Shown piece after piece: positions 39,607 through 49,740 of a stretch of DNA of 64,000 bases. A program made the position numbers and the translations under genes. Position 1 is the first letter of the stretch. The number at the start of each line of letters is the position of its first letter. Source of the stretch: Pythium myriotylum (Eukaryota > Oomycota > Peronosporomycetes > Pythiales > Pythiaceae); the NCBI GenBank assembly GCA_023091665.1, contig JALJCQ010000003.1:2294001-2358000 (forward strand), written 5' to 3'. The notes under the pieces are model-generated. The model was not told the DNA's origin. It searched no databases and saw only the letters and a list, made by a program, of their open reading frames with translations.

Positions 39607-40992
39607 ATGAGTCTCTACAACACGGGCTACTCGGTCGGCCAGAGCGCCGGGCTCACCAGCTCGACCTCGACGACCTCGACGAGCGGCTACGCCGTCTACC
39701 AAGCCCACAAGCGCCAGCGCACGGACGACGCCGCGAAAGATCCCGCCGCGAACAGCGCCGACGCGAGCGACAAGGCGAATCCAACGGCCAACGGCGCATC
39801 GAATAGCGCCGCCAACGCCGCGCCAACGTATCCCCCGATGAACCTCAATCTCCAGAAAGAGGCCTCGTGGAATATCCTCGGCGATGTCGACAGCTTCAAC
39901 GGGCTCGGGCCCATGCCGTCGATGTCGACCGTGCTGGAGAAGCGCCAGTTCTCCATCAGCTCGCTGCTCCCGCCGAATATGACGCAGGCCGGCATGCCCG
40001 CGACCACGAACGCCGCGGCCGAGCGCGCGAATGGCCAGCCGGCCGCGCAGGTGATCGACGGCTCCGGCGGCAACCAAAAGTACCTCGACTCGAATACGGG
40101 CGAGTACATGTACAGCGACAACGTCAAGCCCATGACGTTCGCCGAGAAGCAAGGGCTCGTACAGAAAATCACGCTCTTGCCGAGCCAGTACCTGCGCGGG
40201 CTCATGGACGTCATCAGCAAGTACCAGCCCGACACGGTGCGCCAGATCGACGACGACGGCTACGCCTTTGACCTCGGCCAGATGAACGAGAACACGGTCT
40301 GGGCCATCAGCGACTACGTCAAGGACTCGATGATCGAGCTCGACGGCTACATCCGCTCGATCTCGGCCGCGAACATTGGCGACGAGGGCCAGGCCGGCGT
40401 GAACGGACTCGACGCGACCACGGCTGCGGCGCTCGCGGCTGCGCAACAGCAGGCGCTGAATCGCCACCCGGCCCACGATCTCACGCTGAATAACCCCAAG
40501 ATCTCGGCTATTTCCAATAATGAGAACCAGGGCAAGTTCCTGGAGCAAGTGGAGATGTACTCCAAGCCCAAGGTGACCAAGTCCCGTGTCAAGCCGTCCA
40601 AGAAGCACGAGTGTCCGACGTGCCAAAAGCAGTTCCGCGGTCGTTCGGAACTGCAGAACCATCTTCGTACCCACACGGGCGAGAAGCCGCTCAAGTGCTC
40701 ATATGCCGGCTGCCAGAAGCGGTATGCCCACTCGTCGAACCTGCGTGCACACGAACGCACGCACGCCGGCGTCAAGCCGTACGCGTGCCATTATGACGGT
40801 TGTGGCAAGAGCTTTGCCCACTCAGTGTCGCTGAAAGAGCACATCTGGATGCACGCGGGCTTCCAGCCGTACGTGTGTCCCTATGAAGGCTGTGAGAAGA
40901 AGTTTACGCAAGTGTCCAACTTTGCTCGCCATAAGAAGACCCACGAGAAGGACGAGCGGCGGGAGGGCAACGCGAACGAAATCGACACGTGA
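39607..40992 (+). CDS. NET-domain plus C2H2 zinc-finger transcription regulator
   Basis: Intronless, 461 residues from ATG 39607; the open frame upstream begins with GTG. Residues 1-170 are low complexity (Ser/Thr, Ala/Asn). Residues about 174-241 match the NET (extra-terminal) domain of BET proteins: PMTFAEKQGLVQKITLLPSQ, YLRGLMDVISKYQPD, YAFDLGQMNENTVWAISDYV. Residues about 333-448 are four tandem C2H2 fingers with TGEKP-like linkers (CPTCQKQFRGRSELQNHLRT; CSYAGCQKRYAHSSNLRAHE; CHYDGCGKSFAHSVSLKEHI; CPYEGCEKKFTQVSNFARHK), the last three of the C-x4-C YY1/TFIIIA type. It should bind DNA through the fingers and recruit chromatin partners through NET. No bromodomain is present. Domain calls are secure; target genes unknown. 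Confidence 0.9.
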   Translation: MSLYNTGYSVGQSAGLTSSTSTTSTSGYAVYQAHKRQRTDDAAKDPAANSADASDKANPTANGASNSAANAAPTYPPMNLNLQKEASWNILGDVDSFNGLGPMPSMSTVLEKRQFSISSLLPPNMTQAGMPATTNAAAERANGQPAAQVIDGSGGNQKYLDSNTGEYMYSDNVKPMTFAEKQGLVQKITLLPSQYLRGLMDVISKYQPDTVRQIDDDGYAFDLGQMNENTVWAISDYVKDSMIELDGYIRSISAANIGDEGQAGVNGLDATTAAALAAAQQQALNRHPAHDLTLNNPKISAISNNENQGKFLEQVEMYSKPKVTKSRVKPSKKHECPTCQKQFRGRSELQNHLRTHTGEKPLKCSYAGCQKRYAHSSNLRAHERTHAGVKPYACHYDGCGKSFAHSVSLKEHIWMHAGFQPYVCPYEGCEKKFTQVSNFARHKKTHEKDERREGNANEIDT

Positions 40993-41766
40993 GCGAGCAC
41001 ACGCGTGGATGTAGATATGCTGATGGGCCCGAAACACACACACACACAGATACGTAAAACACACAAACAAAGCTGAGCGTCGAAACACTTTGGACCACTT
41101 TCCCACAAAGATTGCTTCTTGAAGAAGCTCTGGACCAACACTTTGGAGCTCTGTGATTGGCTGGTTCCTCGAATAGTCGCCGCTGATTGGCGGAATCTTA
41201 AGTGAACTGTAGCCATCTCAGCCAACAAAAGGGCAACTCCTCAAAGGTCCAAGTGCTCACGAGTGTCAACTTTGTTTCGAGGCCGCCGAGGCCGAGATGG
41301 TCAACTTGGCCACTCTCATGTTCAACACCGAGACACCGAGGGCGGCGCAACCGAGACCAATCGACTGTCCTATCACGACTCCAACCGTGTGGATTGACTC
41401 ACGATCAATCTGGTAATACCAGATTGAGTCAGACACACACGGCTCAACTAGATCCTGAGCGAGAGAAGGGATCGCGAGCAAGGGCTCGTCTCCACTCGTG
41501 ATTGTCGCCAACCAGTTGGTGCACGGCTCAGAAATCGTCCCAAGCTTCTGCAACGAGACACGGCGTTTCAATCAGACACTTTACTGCTACTGCATTTAGT
41601 AGTAGCGGTTGTCGTAGTAGTTCATACTGTATTACAACGCTAATACTACCGTAGTACGAGATTCTCAATGTGCGTTTGCAAAGTTGGTTCTTGAGTATGC
41701 ATGTAGTGGTTTCATTCTTTGACATCTCGTTCCGCTTATCATTCACTAATCTACCGCTTGCGGTTA
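40993..41766. other. Convergent 3' intergenic region with a hairpin
   Basis: Ends of the NET-C2H2 and SAM/Myb genes meet here. A CA dinucleotide run lies at 41035-41050 and a 10-bp-arm hairpin at 41406-41426. Short AT-rich sequence follows at 41575-41765. No gene recognised. Confidence 0.4.
41406..41426. repeat. Inverted repeat, 10-bp arms, 1-nt spacer
   Basis: CAATCTGGTA (41406-41415) and TACCAGATTG (41417-41426) are exact reverse complements. The pairing extends outward to TGACTCA/TGAGTCA if a bulge of about five bases on the left arm is allowed. Confidence 0.75.
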
Positions 41767-43551
41767 TCAAACAGCCATGGATCCGCCTCCTGACAATGGT
41801 TCCTCTCCACTTAATGCAGAGCCGAACCGGTGGTCGTCGTTACTCTGCTTGCGAGCGATCACTGCCGCCGCCTTTTGCTTGCCGACGTTCTTGAGCTGCA
41901 CCAAGCTTTTGTCTCCCGGTGACACGCCGGTCATGCCCATAGCTGCGGCCTTGGCCAGAGCGTTCTTGGTTTCTCGGGCTTTCTTCCGGCTCTGCGGCCG
42001 CTTGTCACCGAATTCCGTGCGGAAGCGAGACCGCAATTGGGAGTTGGAGAACTTGGAGAGCGGCTGGTACTCACTGACTCCCGTTCGGCCCTGGGCGATC
42101 TGCTCCCACATCGTCTTGGTGCCGTTCTTGCAGCGGGTGTCCTGCGACACTTTCCACAGCAACTTGATGAGCTCGGCCGACCACTCGCTGTTGCGAGCCG
42201 TGGTGTGCAGCGGGAGCTCGTGGTTCTGCACGTAGTTGTGCTCGAGCTCCTCGGCCGTGTACTGTGCCAGCAAAGCGAACCGGGGTTCGCCCATGCCGTT
42301 GGTGGCGATCACCGACCAGTCCACCTTCTTGCCTCGTCGGCAAGGGTTGGTTTTGTCATCCATGTTGACGGCTTCATACAACAGCCGCAACTCGTTATCC
42401 TTGAGCCGCCGCATGGGCGGTCCGCCCATCGTCGCCGGGTGGCCGGCTCCCGTGCCATCGTGCATGAGCTGCGTGAAGCTCGAGCCGACCCCTTGAGTCA
42501 GAGCGGCCTCGGCCTGAGGATAGAAGCCCGAGGCAGCCATGGAGGCTTGCTGGTACATGGCCGTCGTTGGCTGCTGGCGCATGCCATGGACGGCTGGAGA
42601 CATCGGGAAGCCCGCCGGCACGAGGTCATCCAGTAGCGTCGGGTTGAACTCGTCCGTTCGCGCGGGCGCCGGGGCCGTGTTGTAGTACATGTTGTAGTTT
42701 GTCGCCGCCGAGGTGGCGTACTGCTGCTGCTGCTGTTGCTGCTGCTGGAGCACGCGCTCGAGGTGGTACTTGAAGAGGTGGTAGTGGCCCGGGCGGAAGA
42801 CGCTGAGCGCGCGGCTGTCGTGGCCGATGCTCTCAAAGTGCTGCACGCTGTCGTATCCGAAGCGCTGCAGATGGGTCGTGTAGACCGTGGCCATTTGGCG
42901 CGGGATGCCGCAGAGCATGAGCCACTTGGACATGGTCACCATTTGGTAAAGATCCGGCGGGCTCGGCGGGCGGCGCACGACGAACTCTTGGTGCGCGCAC
43001 GTGCGAATCGCGTGCTGGTCGTTCGGGAACGCGATGCCGGCCATCGCGAGCTCTTGCGGACTCACGAACGCGAGCGCGAAGATCGAGTCGTAGCCCATCT
43101 CGGCGAGCCTCGCGCGGAGAAAGTCGAGCGTGCTCAAGTTGCCCGCGAACGTGAGCGTGAGCGACTGGAGAAACGCGCCGACATTGTCCGCCGGGATCGT
43201 GAGCCGCGGCTGGTAGTGAGGGTCCGAGACGGCCGTGTACGGCGCGACGGCGCCCACGGGCAGCGCCTCGTGCGGCGGCACGTAGCTGAGCTCAAAGCTC
43301 GAGAACGCGACGCCGGCGTCGACCGCGCCATTGGGCGCAGACGTGGGCGTGGCTTCCTCGGACGGACGTCGACGACGGCGCGACTTGAGCGGATCGGCGC
43401 CGTCGGCCTTGAGCGAGGCGTCGGCCTCGTCGAGGAAGAGCACGGGCGCCTGCGCGAACGTGGGGCCGTCGAGCAGCTCGCCCGCGGCGTCGTGCTTGAG
43501 CTCGTGCCAGGCGCCGGCGTGCGCCGCGTCTTGCTCGTTCTCCATGGCCAT
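41767..43551 (-). CDS. SAM-like and Myb/SANT-like domain protein
   Basis: Intronless, 594 residues from ATG 43551; the frame upstream is Arg/Ser/Pro-rich leader. Two helical SAM-like segments lie at about 120-185 (LDFLRARLAEMGYDSIFALA) and 197-268 (KWLMLCGIPRQMATVYTTHL, GHYHLFKYHLERVLQQ). A poly-Gln run follows at about 268-277. At about 384-515 are two segments with the Trp-spaced pattern of Myb/SANT helices (RGKKVDWSVIATNG; NSEWSAELIKLLWKVSQDT, then SNSQLRSRFRTEF), and a Lys/Arg-rich tail. A chromatin or transcription role is likely. A GCCAACGT element lies 88 bp upstream. I do not know a named orthologue; the combination itself looks unusual. Confidence 0.72.
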   Translation of the reverse strand: MAMENEQDAAHAGAWHELKHDAAGELLDGPTFAQAPVLFLDEADASLKADGADPLKSRRRRRPSEEATPTSAPNGAVDAGVAFSSFELSYVPPHEALPVGAVAPYTAVSDPHYQPRLTIPADNVGAFLQSLTLTFAGNLSTLDFLRARLAEMGYDSIFALAFVSPQELAMAGIAFPNDQHAIRTCAHQEFVVRRPPSPPDLYQMVTMSKWLMLCGIPRQMATVYTTHLQRFGYDSVQHFESIGHDSRALSVFRPGHYHLFKYHLERVLQQQQQQQQQYATSAATNYNMYYNTAPAPARTDEFNPTLLDDLVPAGFPMSPAVHGMRQQPTTAMYQQASMAASGFYPQAEAALTQGVGSSFTQLMHDGTGAGHPATMGGPPMRRLKDNELRLLYEAVNMDDKTNPCRRGKKVDWSVIATNGMGEPRFALLAQYTAEELEHNYVQNHELPLHTTARNSEWSAELIKLLWKVSQDTRCKNGTKTMWEQIAQGRTGVSEYQPLSKFSNSQLRSRFRTEFGDKRPQSRKKARETKNALAKAAAMGMTGVSPGDKSLVQLKNVGKQKAAAVIARKQSNDDHRFGSALSGEEPLSGGGSMAV

Positions 43552-44316
43552 CGTGGCGCTGCTGAGTCGGCGTCCTCCGGGCCGCTGAGATCGGCAGTTG
43601 AAGGGCCGGACAGGGCTTTGTGGAAATGGCCTCGAGTGGCCAACGTCCCGTGGACGAGTTGGACCGCTGGCAGACGAGGCAGCGCGCCGCGAGGTGGAGA
43701 GGGGGCAGACGCGCACAACACACAGCCACTGTCGCGGAAGCCCTAGCCCTTCTTTGGCAGCGTCGCCAGAAAAAAGACACGGTGGCTTGTTTGCGAAAAA
43801 TAAACAAAAAACAAACGCAGGAAATATTTCAACGCGCTTCTGCCACCACGCAGGCCAACAAAATTTCGTCCGAGGTGGAGTTTGAGATGAAAAGGGGACA
43901 GCGTTCAGTAAGTACTGTACACTGGGTGGGATCTGGTCGGTCTTCTAGTTGAGTGAACGCAGTCTGGGAGCTCCTCGCGCGTATCGCAATTTGCTGGACG
44001 CGTGAACAGAAAATGCGAGGCCATGTTGTTTGGTGCGCTCCGCAAAGAGGGATAGAAAACGGGCCGCGCGCGACCAGCCGGCGCCAAGCTCAGGGAGGAC
44101 AGACACCAGGATTTTCCAACGAGCAAATTTCGTCTCGATTGTTTCCCACAGCGAAGAAAAATTACATCGGTTTGGTTCTCGACGAAACAGTGGGATCTCA
44201 GGCTCCGGGACACAAATCAAAGATTATCTGCAGATCATACGTGCTCCGGATGCCGATTTACACCATTCCGTTCAGCCGGATCGAAGGAGGTTGCGACTCG
44301 GAGCCTTGAGACGAAG

Positions 44317-44348
44317 AACGTTCTTCTTCTTCTTCTTCTTCTTCTTCT
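44317..44348. repeat. (CTT)n microsatellite
   Basis: About ten uninterrupted TTC/CTT units in non-coding DNA. Confidence 0.9.
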
Positions 44349-46369
44349 CAAGCTCGTCACTGGCTCACCTGCGGAAAAGAGTGGTTCCCACGCTTGCCGC
44401 CGTGCCAACGCTGTCTCGACAACTGTTTATGGGTGCAGCGAGATGTCCGGGTCCTTCTCTGCGTGCGAGTCCTACGGTATGTCAGGTTGTCAGCCAACTA
44501 GTTAGGTGCTTCCAAGCTCCAACAAGCGCACGAAGTTTCACGCAATCCAAGGGTCTTACTCGACAGGTACGGAGTGGGGATACATGGCCTATCGCCACGA
44601 CAGACTCGACGTCGGGCGCGAGGATGCGCAATTTGGGACCATGATCGTCCGAAGCGATGACTCGGCCTCTCGACGCCAGATCGCGCGCACCTGAGCGAGC
44701 AGCTTCATGATGACGAGGGTCGAAATTTCTGGTCCATAATGATCCGGTTTGGTCGTCAGCGGGAAGCCACAGAATTAGACCTCAGAAAGCAACAAATGAC
44801 AGTGGCACGTCCACCGCATTCCTCGGCATGCGTTACGTCTGCCGGTGACATCAAGCCGTGCCAAAGTATTCGGGTATACATAATTCAAGTCACGACTGGT
44901 CAGACACGCCCAAAGCTCCACTTGCATAAACAGTGCAGGCTTGAACAAGCACGAGCCAATTAGTCACCGAAACCTCTTTTGAGCGAAAAACTAGCGATTG
45001 AAAACTTGCCAAATTTTCAAAAAAAGGTAAAATGATCGTGTGGATCACTTGTCAAGACTTGGGAGTTGCCCACAAAATCACCTCTTTCCAGAATTCCCCA
45101 CCGATTGTGGTACGATTATCTAATACGGTCCTAGTTAACCGAATCCGCTTAATGGAAGGGAATTTGGAAGGGTCTCGAGACTCGGACCTCTGCGCTAAAT
45201 AGAGGAGTGCGTAAAATTGGAGGACGCTTTGATGGTCTTCCCATCCAGGACTGCTTCGACCGAGGGGGCGCCCGATGCAGCGCAATTATAGCACACCGCC
45301 GCGTCGAGCGCGCTGTTAACTCCAGCTCTTGACGCAGTTGCCGTGCTCTTTCGCTTGCACGCATCATCCGTGTTCTGTGATCGTTCTCCCAGTCAGGCAG
45401 GCGTTCAGAGACGTTACTGTGCCTATGCGTCAGCGAGAAAAAATCTAGTTGGATAGCTCGAGCGCTTGAACTCGGCTCGCTCTCTATGGCTCGACTGCAG
45501 CTGCCTTTTACCAAAGTTGTGGCCGACCATTGCGTGCAATTGATGACGGCCCCTCTCTCTCTCGATGGACGCGCCGTCTTTCTAGTATAAGACCGCGGCT
45601 CAGATTTGATGGCGAGCGCGACGCGACGCTGCGATCGACGCGAAGAATCTTGGCTTCACCTTTTCCTGAAGGGACAAGTTCTCAATTTACAGTATGAGTA
45701 CCGTAGCAAAAATTATCTCCGCTTGGGCAAAGGTTAAGTCCCTCCTCAAAGGTCTGATATGTCGCGGGACACCACAATCAAATTGACGCTTACACCAACT
45801 TTGAGAGGAATTCGCAAATTGGGACTCGCCGACAGACGAGTCGCGCGTGATAAACATCGGCTCGAGAGTTGGACGAAGCTGAGTTACACGTCCGCATTGG
45901 CAGACGAGGCTCCTTGGTTGTGGTATTTTTTGCAAAGTGGTAACGAATTTCTCCTCCAACGAGAATAAATTACGAACTCCCTTCCGAAAAGACCCACTCC
46001 GTCGAGATTGCCGCCTCGCGGCGGGGGACATCCTGACTGATAGCGATTGCTGATCCGGTCGGCGTCGTGGTGCTCTGCACGAGCTCTGCCGCGCTTGATG
46101 CAAAGCAGCGAGGCACTCGAACAGCACAACACCGGACACGCTCTCGACCTGCTTCCGTGCACCATCCAACCACCAAAAAAATACACTCTTTATCTTCGCC
46201 AGCCTCTCCAAACAAAACGGGAGCGTCCAGGGTCCCCTGCACAACTCGTAAAAGGGTCCTCGACGCCATTCGCCGCGTCTCGCCGACACATACTGTACAT
46301 GGAGCCTCACGCCCAGCATAGAGATCCGCGGATTGCTGAGTGGAAGCGCCCCACGGTCAGCAACGAGCC

Positions 46370-46370
<1 letters not shown>

Positions 46371-46400
<30 letters not shown>
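46371..46400. repeat. (CT)n microsatellite
   Basis: About fifteen CT units, 70 bp outside the left terminal repeat of the Harbinger element. Confidence 0.9.
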
Positions 46401-46403
<3 letters not shown>

Positions 46404-46470
46404 GGGAAACAAAAGTCCCAGGAGCCTTTTATTCACAACAGGTGTATTTCGGTAATTTTCTGTGTTCTTA

Positions 46471-46491
46471 TTGGGTGGCTCCGAAAAAACC
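46471..46491 (+). repeat. Left terminal inverted repeat
   Basis: 21 bp, exact reverse complement of 48632-48652. Confidence 0.92.
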
Positions 46492-46630
46492 AAAATACCC
46501 AAACAAAGATGCTGCGCCACCCATGGTCGACCACAAATGCGCCTGCCGGGACCAATAATCTGTCCAAGCCCCTTGACCCCTTGTACAATTTGGTCCTGGC
46601 CGTTCATTCGTGTGTACTCCAGGCAATGGC

Positions 46631-47522
46631 ATGATGGTGAGCAGTGCGGCGGACGGCGTGCGTCGGAGTGAGCCACGAGCTGCTCCAACGCGTGGGCTTG
46701 GCTTCTCCGATGAAGAGGTGACAGCTCTCCTCAATTTACTTGAGACTGCCTTGCCCATTAGTGGGGAAGAGTGGGAACAAGTTGCAGTGCAGCATGAGGA
46801 GAATGGATTTCCAGGTCGTACAGCCGACTCACTGCGCCGCAAGTTTAACAAGATTGCGCGCAAGCGCACCCTCACTGGTGACCCGCACATCCCTCCCAAC
46901 GTTCGGCGTGCAAAGCGCATTCGACACAGTATCGTGGAGAAGGCGGAGATCGGCGCGGGTGACGACATCTCCGAGTTTGGACGCTCCCTCGTCCAGCCCG
47001 ACGAGGGCACAAGTGAAGATCAAGATACCGACAGCCATGCTCTGGACGGTGGCCACGTTGGGGGCGCCGTTGCCGATGGTGGCCGTGGAGAGGTGGGCCG
47101 ACGCCAAATGGGCAGAGATGGCGGCACCACCGCGGACCGAGCGACCCTGAATCGTGCGCCAAACGCGTCGTCGTGAGCGCGACGAAGACCGCCGCCTGTG
47201 GCGTGAGGAACTGCGTCAGCGCGACGAGATGATGCGCGGGATTATGGCAGTGGGCAGATATGGCGGCACCACCGCGGACCGAGCGACCCTGAATCGTGCG
47301 CCAAACGCACCTCGCGGCCGTGCAGCAGTCGCCCGTGACCAGTACCTCACTGATCTCCTCGAAAGGGTCATCAACCAGGCTGAAGAAGATCGTCGTGAGC
47401 GCGACGAAGACCGCCGCCTGTGGCGTGAGGAACTACGTCAGCGCGACGAGATGATGCGCGGGATTATGACAGCCTTAGCCTCAGCGTTGGCTGACAAGCA
47501 AGCCCAGAACAACAACGAGTAG
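46631..47522 (+). pseudogene. Myb/SANT-like protein of the Harbinger element, disrupted by an internal duplication
   Basis: The first frame (ATG 46631, ends 47176) has a SANT-like module: FSDEEVTALLNLLETALPIS, EEWEQVAVQHEENGFPGRTA, then DSLRRKFNKIARKR, the usual DNA-binding partner of Harbinger transposases. Two blocks are then present twice: one around 47108-47165 and 47249-47306, the other around 47165-47245 and 47390-47467 (RRERDEDRRLWREELRQRDE). The first round lacks the sequence between them, which brings in a TGA and shifts the frame. The C-terminal coiled coil and end (ALASALADKQAQNNNE) are readable only in the frame that starts after the shift. This is probably a slipped or unequal-exchange duplication. 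Confidence 0.7.
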
Positions 47523-48537
47523 AATTAAGAAAGATTAGGAAAAGTGTTTCTCGTTCTACCGACAATAGTACCATTGTGTACAGAACCATCTTGCGCTCTC
47601 GCCCTGTTCCTAGTCTCAGAGTGTCCTTGAGCCGTGGGAGTGAGCCCTCTAACACTCTCATCCCCCACTCCGCTGCCTGACGGAGAGATGTCGCTTGTGT
47701 CACCCGAATGAGCTGAAGCGAGGAGCCAACAGACGGCGCAGCATCTTGACTAGACTTGACCAAGAAAGGATACTGAGCTTGAGAAAACGCAGAGTCGACG
47801 ACACACCGCAGCCCTGTTTGCTCAAAAATGGTTTCTAGCTTGTCGTAGACTCCTCCCCACTCTGCGATTGATGAATCGTGCAACGCGCCCGGCGCGTTAA
47901 TGGCGCAGGCGATGATTGTGCCGTCTGGAGCAAACACAAACACATTCCCAACGTAATGCCCGTGAGTCCAGCCGTTGTAGAACTGACCTTGAATGATGTA
48001 ATCGCCAGCTTCTTGTACGTCAAGCTTGAGTCCGTCAGCGACTGCAAAGACGTCGTCGAGCGTGGAGTGACGTGCCACAATCGCATCACGGTAAGCACGT
48101 GCTTCGTCTGGCGTGGGCAGCCTCACAGCAGCTTGTGGATCATCACACAGCGCGAGCAACAGCAGAGAGCACCCGAAGCGAACGTAGTCTGCGCAGGTAG
48201 ACGGCGTCACACCGAAGATGAGGCAGAGTACAAACTCCGATCCTCGCGTCCTTGTCCACGCAAGGACAAGAGCTAGACTCTCCCTCTCACCAAGGATTCT
48301 TGGACGACTTCGAAGCCCGCGCTAGGGCCAACAACCCGGATCGTGAATGGGGCGAGTACTGCCAGTACAGAGGAGCATATCGATTGAGAGGTACTGGAAA
48401 GCGCGATGGTCAAAGCCGGTGGCAGTAATCAGCGAGCGATCACACCCAGAGCCAAAAAGAGTCGCGAACGGCGAGTTCGATGGCTCCAGCAGGGCCACAC
48501 TAAACAGTTTGTGACGCCGGCGAGCAGATGCGAGCAC
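47464..48537 (-). pseudogene. PIF/Harbinger DDE transposase (DDE_Tnp_4 type), frameshifted
   Basis: The N-terminal part (48322-48537: RRRHKLFSVALLEPSNSPFA, ATGFDHRAFQYL) is in one frame. The rest, readable from about 48303 (LVLAWTRTRGSEF, FGVTPSTCADYVRFG), is in another. The nuclease core follows: FAVADGLKLDVQ with the first Asp, then YNGWTHGHYVGNVFVFAPDG, NAPGALHDSSIAEWGGVYDK with the second Asp, and RCVVDSAFSQAQYPFLVKS with the third acidic site. The C-terminal end after QATSLRQAAEWGMRVLEGS decays and overlaps the 3' end of the Myb-like gene. One frameshift near 48310-48330 and the altered end make it non-functional as read. Confidence 0.82.
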
Positions 48538-48631
48538 GGCGGCGGCAAGCGCGATTCACATCGGCTAAATGCCCGGTGACCACAGATCCGACCTGAACTG
48601 TCGCTTTGCACTTTTGGTCCCAGGACCAAAA

Positions 48632-48652
48632 TGGTTTTTTCGGAGCCACCCA
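48632..48652 (-). repeat. Right terminal inverted repeat
   Basis: 21 bp, exact reverse complement of 46471-46491. Confidence 0.92.
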
Positions 48653-49740
48653 GTGCATGCACTCGTAGAAGCGGTTTGACTCGTCTCGTCGAAATCCAAG
48701 GCACCATGGCGACGGCGTCGCCGTGCGAGAGGATCAGTGCCGGGCCTGTATCGTGAGAGCGAGCGAACAGAAGATCTCGGGGCGAAGCATGAGATCGCCA
48801 AGTGTCTCGCTTGTGCTTGGCGTGCAAGCTGTGCGCACTCACTGGCGACGCCACAAAGGGGAGAATTCGTTTGGAACCAAGCCGTTTCCTGCTCAGTGAT
48901 CTCCGTGGCCACGAAATTGCTCGACAGGAGCAAATGCGCGCGAGCTCGCTCAACTGCTTGAACTGTGACGTTGTTGGCCGCGATCACGATCAGCTTGTCT
49001 GTACCATCCGAATCAAATCACCGATCGAGTGACGAACAGTGCATGCCGACAAGAACTTCCTGGATCTCGAGCGATCATGCGACGGACTTTGGTGTTGTGT
49101 CCGACCTCGTGCGGCCACCACGAACAGCAGCAGCTGGCATCGCGAACTACATGGACACAGTGAGACGCACGCGAGCGAGCAGCATTGCGTGAGCAGCGAA
49201 ACTGCGGGAATTTTTCTGCAGCTGCCACCATTTTGATGGCGGCAGTTGCGTCGCCTACGCCATCTATCCGACCTCTTTCATGGCATGAAGCAATGTTGAT
49301 ACGTGGTGGTTCAAGAGAAAGTCGAGAAGCGCAACTTGCAATCGGTCCAAAACATTGGCGAAATTCATCGATGAAACATTTCACATTTGGGAGGGCAAGC
49401 AAACTCAGTCGCTTGAGCTGGCGTAGCGAGGAAAAACCCCATTCAAGCCTCTGTTTTCCTCTTTTGCTTGCTATTTAAGACCTGCTCGTCTTCGTTCACT
49501 TTCTTTTTTGTTTGCAGCAGCTTACATCCTGTATCCGAAACAAGTCTGAATCAATGAGTGAGGATACTGAGTAAACGCAAGGCTGAGTCGATCAAATGGA
49601 TTCCTAATTTCACAAGCTAGGACTTTTGGAACTCCAAAGACGCCCGCAGCTCGTCAGGCGGGCTTGAAGCTGGTATTCGTATCAAGTAGCGCAAAGTGGC
49701 AGTGGTTTGATTTACCAACTCGTCTGGTTGGAATATCAGC
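48653..49740. other. Stretch between the Harbinger element and the CRN pseudogene
   Basis: No assignable gene. Two minus-strand frames look somewhat protein-like: 48565-48987 (partly inside the element) with VQAVERARAHLLLSSNFVAT, and 49013-49402 with VKCFIDEFRQCFGPIASCAS. They could be remnants of a lost gene, but I recognise no family. Confidence 0.35.

Larger units (their letters stand above)
43552..46470. other. Gene-poor stretch with microsatellites
   Basis: 2.9 kb without a supportable gene. Long frames on both strands are chance openings with no motif. It contains a CTT trinucleotide run (about 44317-44348) and a CT dinucleotide run (about 46371-46400). The left 150 bp is the promoter of the SAM/Myb gene. 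Confidence 0.45.
46471..48652. mobile_element. PIF/Harbinger-type DNA transposon, non-autonomous remnant
   Basis: A 2182-bp element bounded by 21-bp perfect terminal inverted repeats (46471-46491 and 48632-48652; core GGGTGGCTCCGAAAAAACC). It carries the two genes typical of PIF/Harbinger: a Myb/SANT-like DNA-binding protein from the left end and, convergent from the right end, a DDE transposase. Both are broken. A 9-bp hairpin (48612-48631) sits just inside the right repeat. No matching 3-bp target duplication is visible (TAT on the left, GTG on the right), so the flanks have changed or the repeat ends are not the exact element ends. Confidence 0.85.

Noticed and set aside
45687..46688. 333-codon open frame on the minus strand
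   Set aside because: It reads through the CT microsatellite as an Arg-Glu repeat and through the transposon end; no domain.
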